A DNA stretch of 64,000 bases from Planotetraspora kaengkrachanensis (GTDB lineage: Bacteria > Actinomycetota > Actinomycetes > Streptosporangiales > Streptosporangiaceae): contig NZ_BONV01000003.1 of NCBI RefSeq assembly GCF_016862895.1, positions 1 to 64,000 on the forward strand, read 5' to 3'. Below, piece by piece: positions 63,240 to 64,000 of this stretch. The translations under genes and the position numbers were made by a program. The notes beneath the pieces are model-generated. The model had not been told where the DNA came from, searched no databases, and was given only the letters and a program-made list of their open reading frames with translations. Within the stretch, counting starts at the first letter, position 1; every line of letters starts with the position of its first letter.

Positions 63240-64000
63240 TCAGAGGGTCGGATCACCGGCTGCGGGATCCGGAGGCGGTCGACCCGGCTGCTCGTGCCGT
63301 TCCCGCCGTGGCCCAGCCGCCGGATCGGGATTCGACCCGGCGGCTGCCCGTTCGGCGAACGCCGGTTCCCACCAGATGGGGCTGCCCTCCCGATGAGAGA
63401 GGAGATACGCCGAGGTATCGAGGGCGAACTCATCGGTATCACCGGTGATGGCGCCATAGTGGCGGGCCGCCTGGACGTCGGCGATATCCGGCCAGGTCGG
63501 GATATGAGGCGGGAAGGATTCGATGATCGGCGAAGTGTGTGCCGGGTAACGATGCCCGGTCCGGCTGATCCAGATCACCTGACCCGGCTCCGGCTGGACA
63601 ACTCGCCAGCCGTGATCCCTTAGATCGTGATCATGGGAGCAGGCGATCTCGAGGTTGTGCGCGGTGGTGAGCCCGCCGTGGCTGTAAGGATCGACGTGAT
63701 CGAGCTCGGAGTTGCTCGCGGGCGCGCGGCAACCCGGGGCCGTGCACACCCGGTCGCGGATCTGCACCCACCGCCGCAGTCCGGCCGTGGCGAATCGCCG
63801 CCGCGCATCAGCACCGGTGCCCGCGTCGGCGTCTGCATCGGCGTCTGCATCGGCCGGCGCCTCTCCGGTCGGTACGCATGCGGCGTCCACCTGCCGGATG
63901 ACATCGGTGACGACAGATGCCCAGCCTTCGAGCCCAGGCAGGTCGGCCTGCCATTCGCGCAGTTGGGCCAGCGGGATCTGCAGCTCCACGATCCCATTGC
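63240..64000 (-). CDS. 13E12-type HNH endonuclease, C-terminal part (cut by window edge)
   Basis: The minus-strand frame is open to the right edge (no stop before 64000), so about 253 C-terminal residues are present and a GTG at 63989 is not necessarily the start. The HNH core is VQIRDRVCTAPGCRAPASNS, then ELDHVDPYSHGGLTTAHNL and CSHDHDLRDHGW, with the Cys pairs of the DUF222/13E12 class. An (Asp-Ala)n run at the N-terminal side comes from a small tandem repeat near 63830-63860. The protein differs in detail from the left-edge copy but belongs to the same family. Confidence 0.82.
   Translation of the reverse strand, partial: NGIVELQIPLAQLREWQADLPGLEGWASVVTDVIRQVDAACVPTGEAPADADADADADAGTGADARRRFATAGLRRWVQIRDRVCTAPGCRAPASNSELDHVDPYSHGGLTTAHNLEIACSHDHDLRDHGWRVVQPEPGQVIWISRTGHRYPAHTSPIIESFPPHIPTWPDIADVQAARHYGAITGDTDEFALDTSAYLLSHREGSPIWWEPAFAERAAAGSNPDPAAGPRRERHEQPGRPPPDPAAGDPTL

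Overview
The window is high-GC DNA with Streptomyces-like codon bias, GTG/TTG starts and many 4-bp stop/start overlaps. It fits a filamentous, non-mycolate actinomycete; a Streptosporangiales-type host is my guess. All family and gene names rest on recognising protein sequence by eye, because no search could be run.

The dominant content (about 13.4-61.6 kb) is a large steroid-catabolism locus. It holds a Tat-exported cholesterol oxidase. It also holds most of the androstane ring A/B pathway: kstD, kshA, kshB, two hsaA-like genes, hsaB, hsaC, hsaD, hsaE, hsaF and hsaG. A nearly complete HIP (C/D-ring) pathway is present: fadD3, fadE30, ipdF, ipdC, echA20, ipdAB, fadA6 and a fadE31/fadE32-type pair. 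Several side-chain-type beta-oxidation genes are also here: a fadD17-like ligase, the fadE28-fadE29 pair, a MaoC hydratase, a chsB1-like SDR and another acyl-CoA ligase. No cyp125, ltp2, chsH1/chsH2 or mce4 was seen, so side-chain and uptake genes must lie elsewhere, or the substrate is a steroid with a short or absent side chain.

Layout. 0-0.65 kb: C-terminal end of a 13E12-type HNH protein. 0.8-4.5 kb: FAD monooxygenase with its TetR neighbour, and an XRE regulator. 4.5-11.7 kb: an ABC importer operon (ATPase, permease, lipoprotein, LVIVD beta-propeller) convergent with a two-subunit molybdenum hydroxylase, with LacI-type operators at the promoter and at the convergent junction. 11.8-13.4 kb: an F420-type oxidoreductase and a decayed gene. 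13.5-33 kb: cholesterol oxidase and the HIP genes, interrupted by an S37 peptidase, an ArsR-type regulator and an aldo/keto reductase. 33-45 kb: CoA-ligases, fadE28/29, chsB1-like, a KstR-like TetR regulator, hsaA and kshA. 45-58 kb: the remaining ring genes in three operons. 58-61.6 kb: an IclR regulator and fadE30 divergent from another fadE. 61.7-64 kb: a small conserved protein, a membrane protein and a second HNH fragment that runs off the right edge.

Regulation is the most interesting part. KstR2-type boxes (TCTAnCAAnnnnTTGnTAGA and variants) sit in front of four HIP transcription units, including an unassigned dapB-like/ahpD-like pair. A different 15-bp palindrome, roughly TCCCRSYSAVYGGGA, occurs seven times, always upstream of ring or CoA-ligase operons and once in front of the KstR-like TetR gene. 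This suggests a second, locally encoded regulon. Short in-frame and 3'-end tandem repeats are unusually common across the window.
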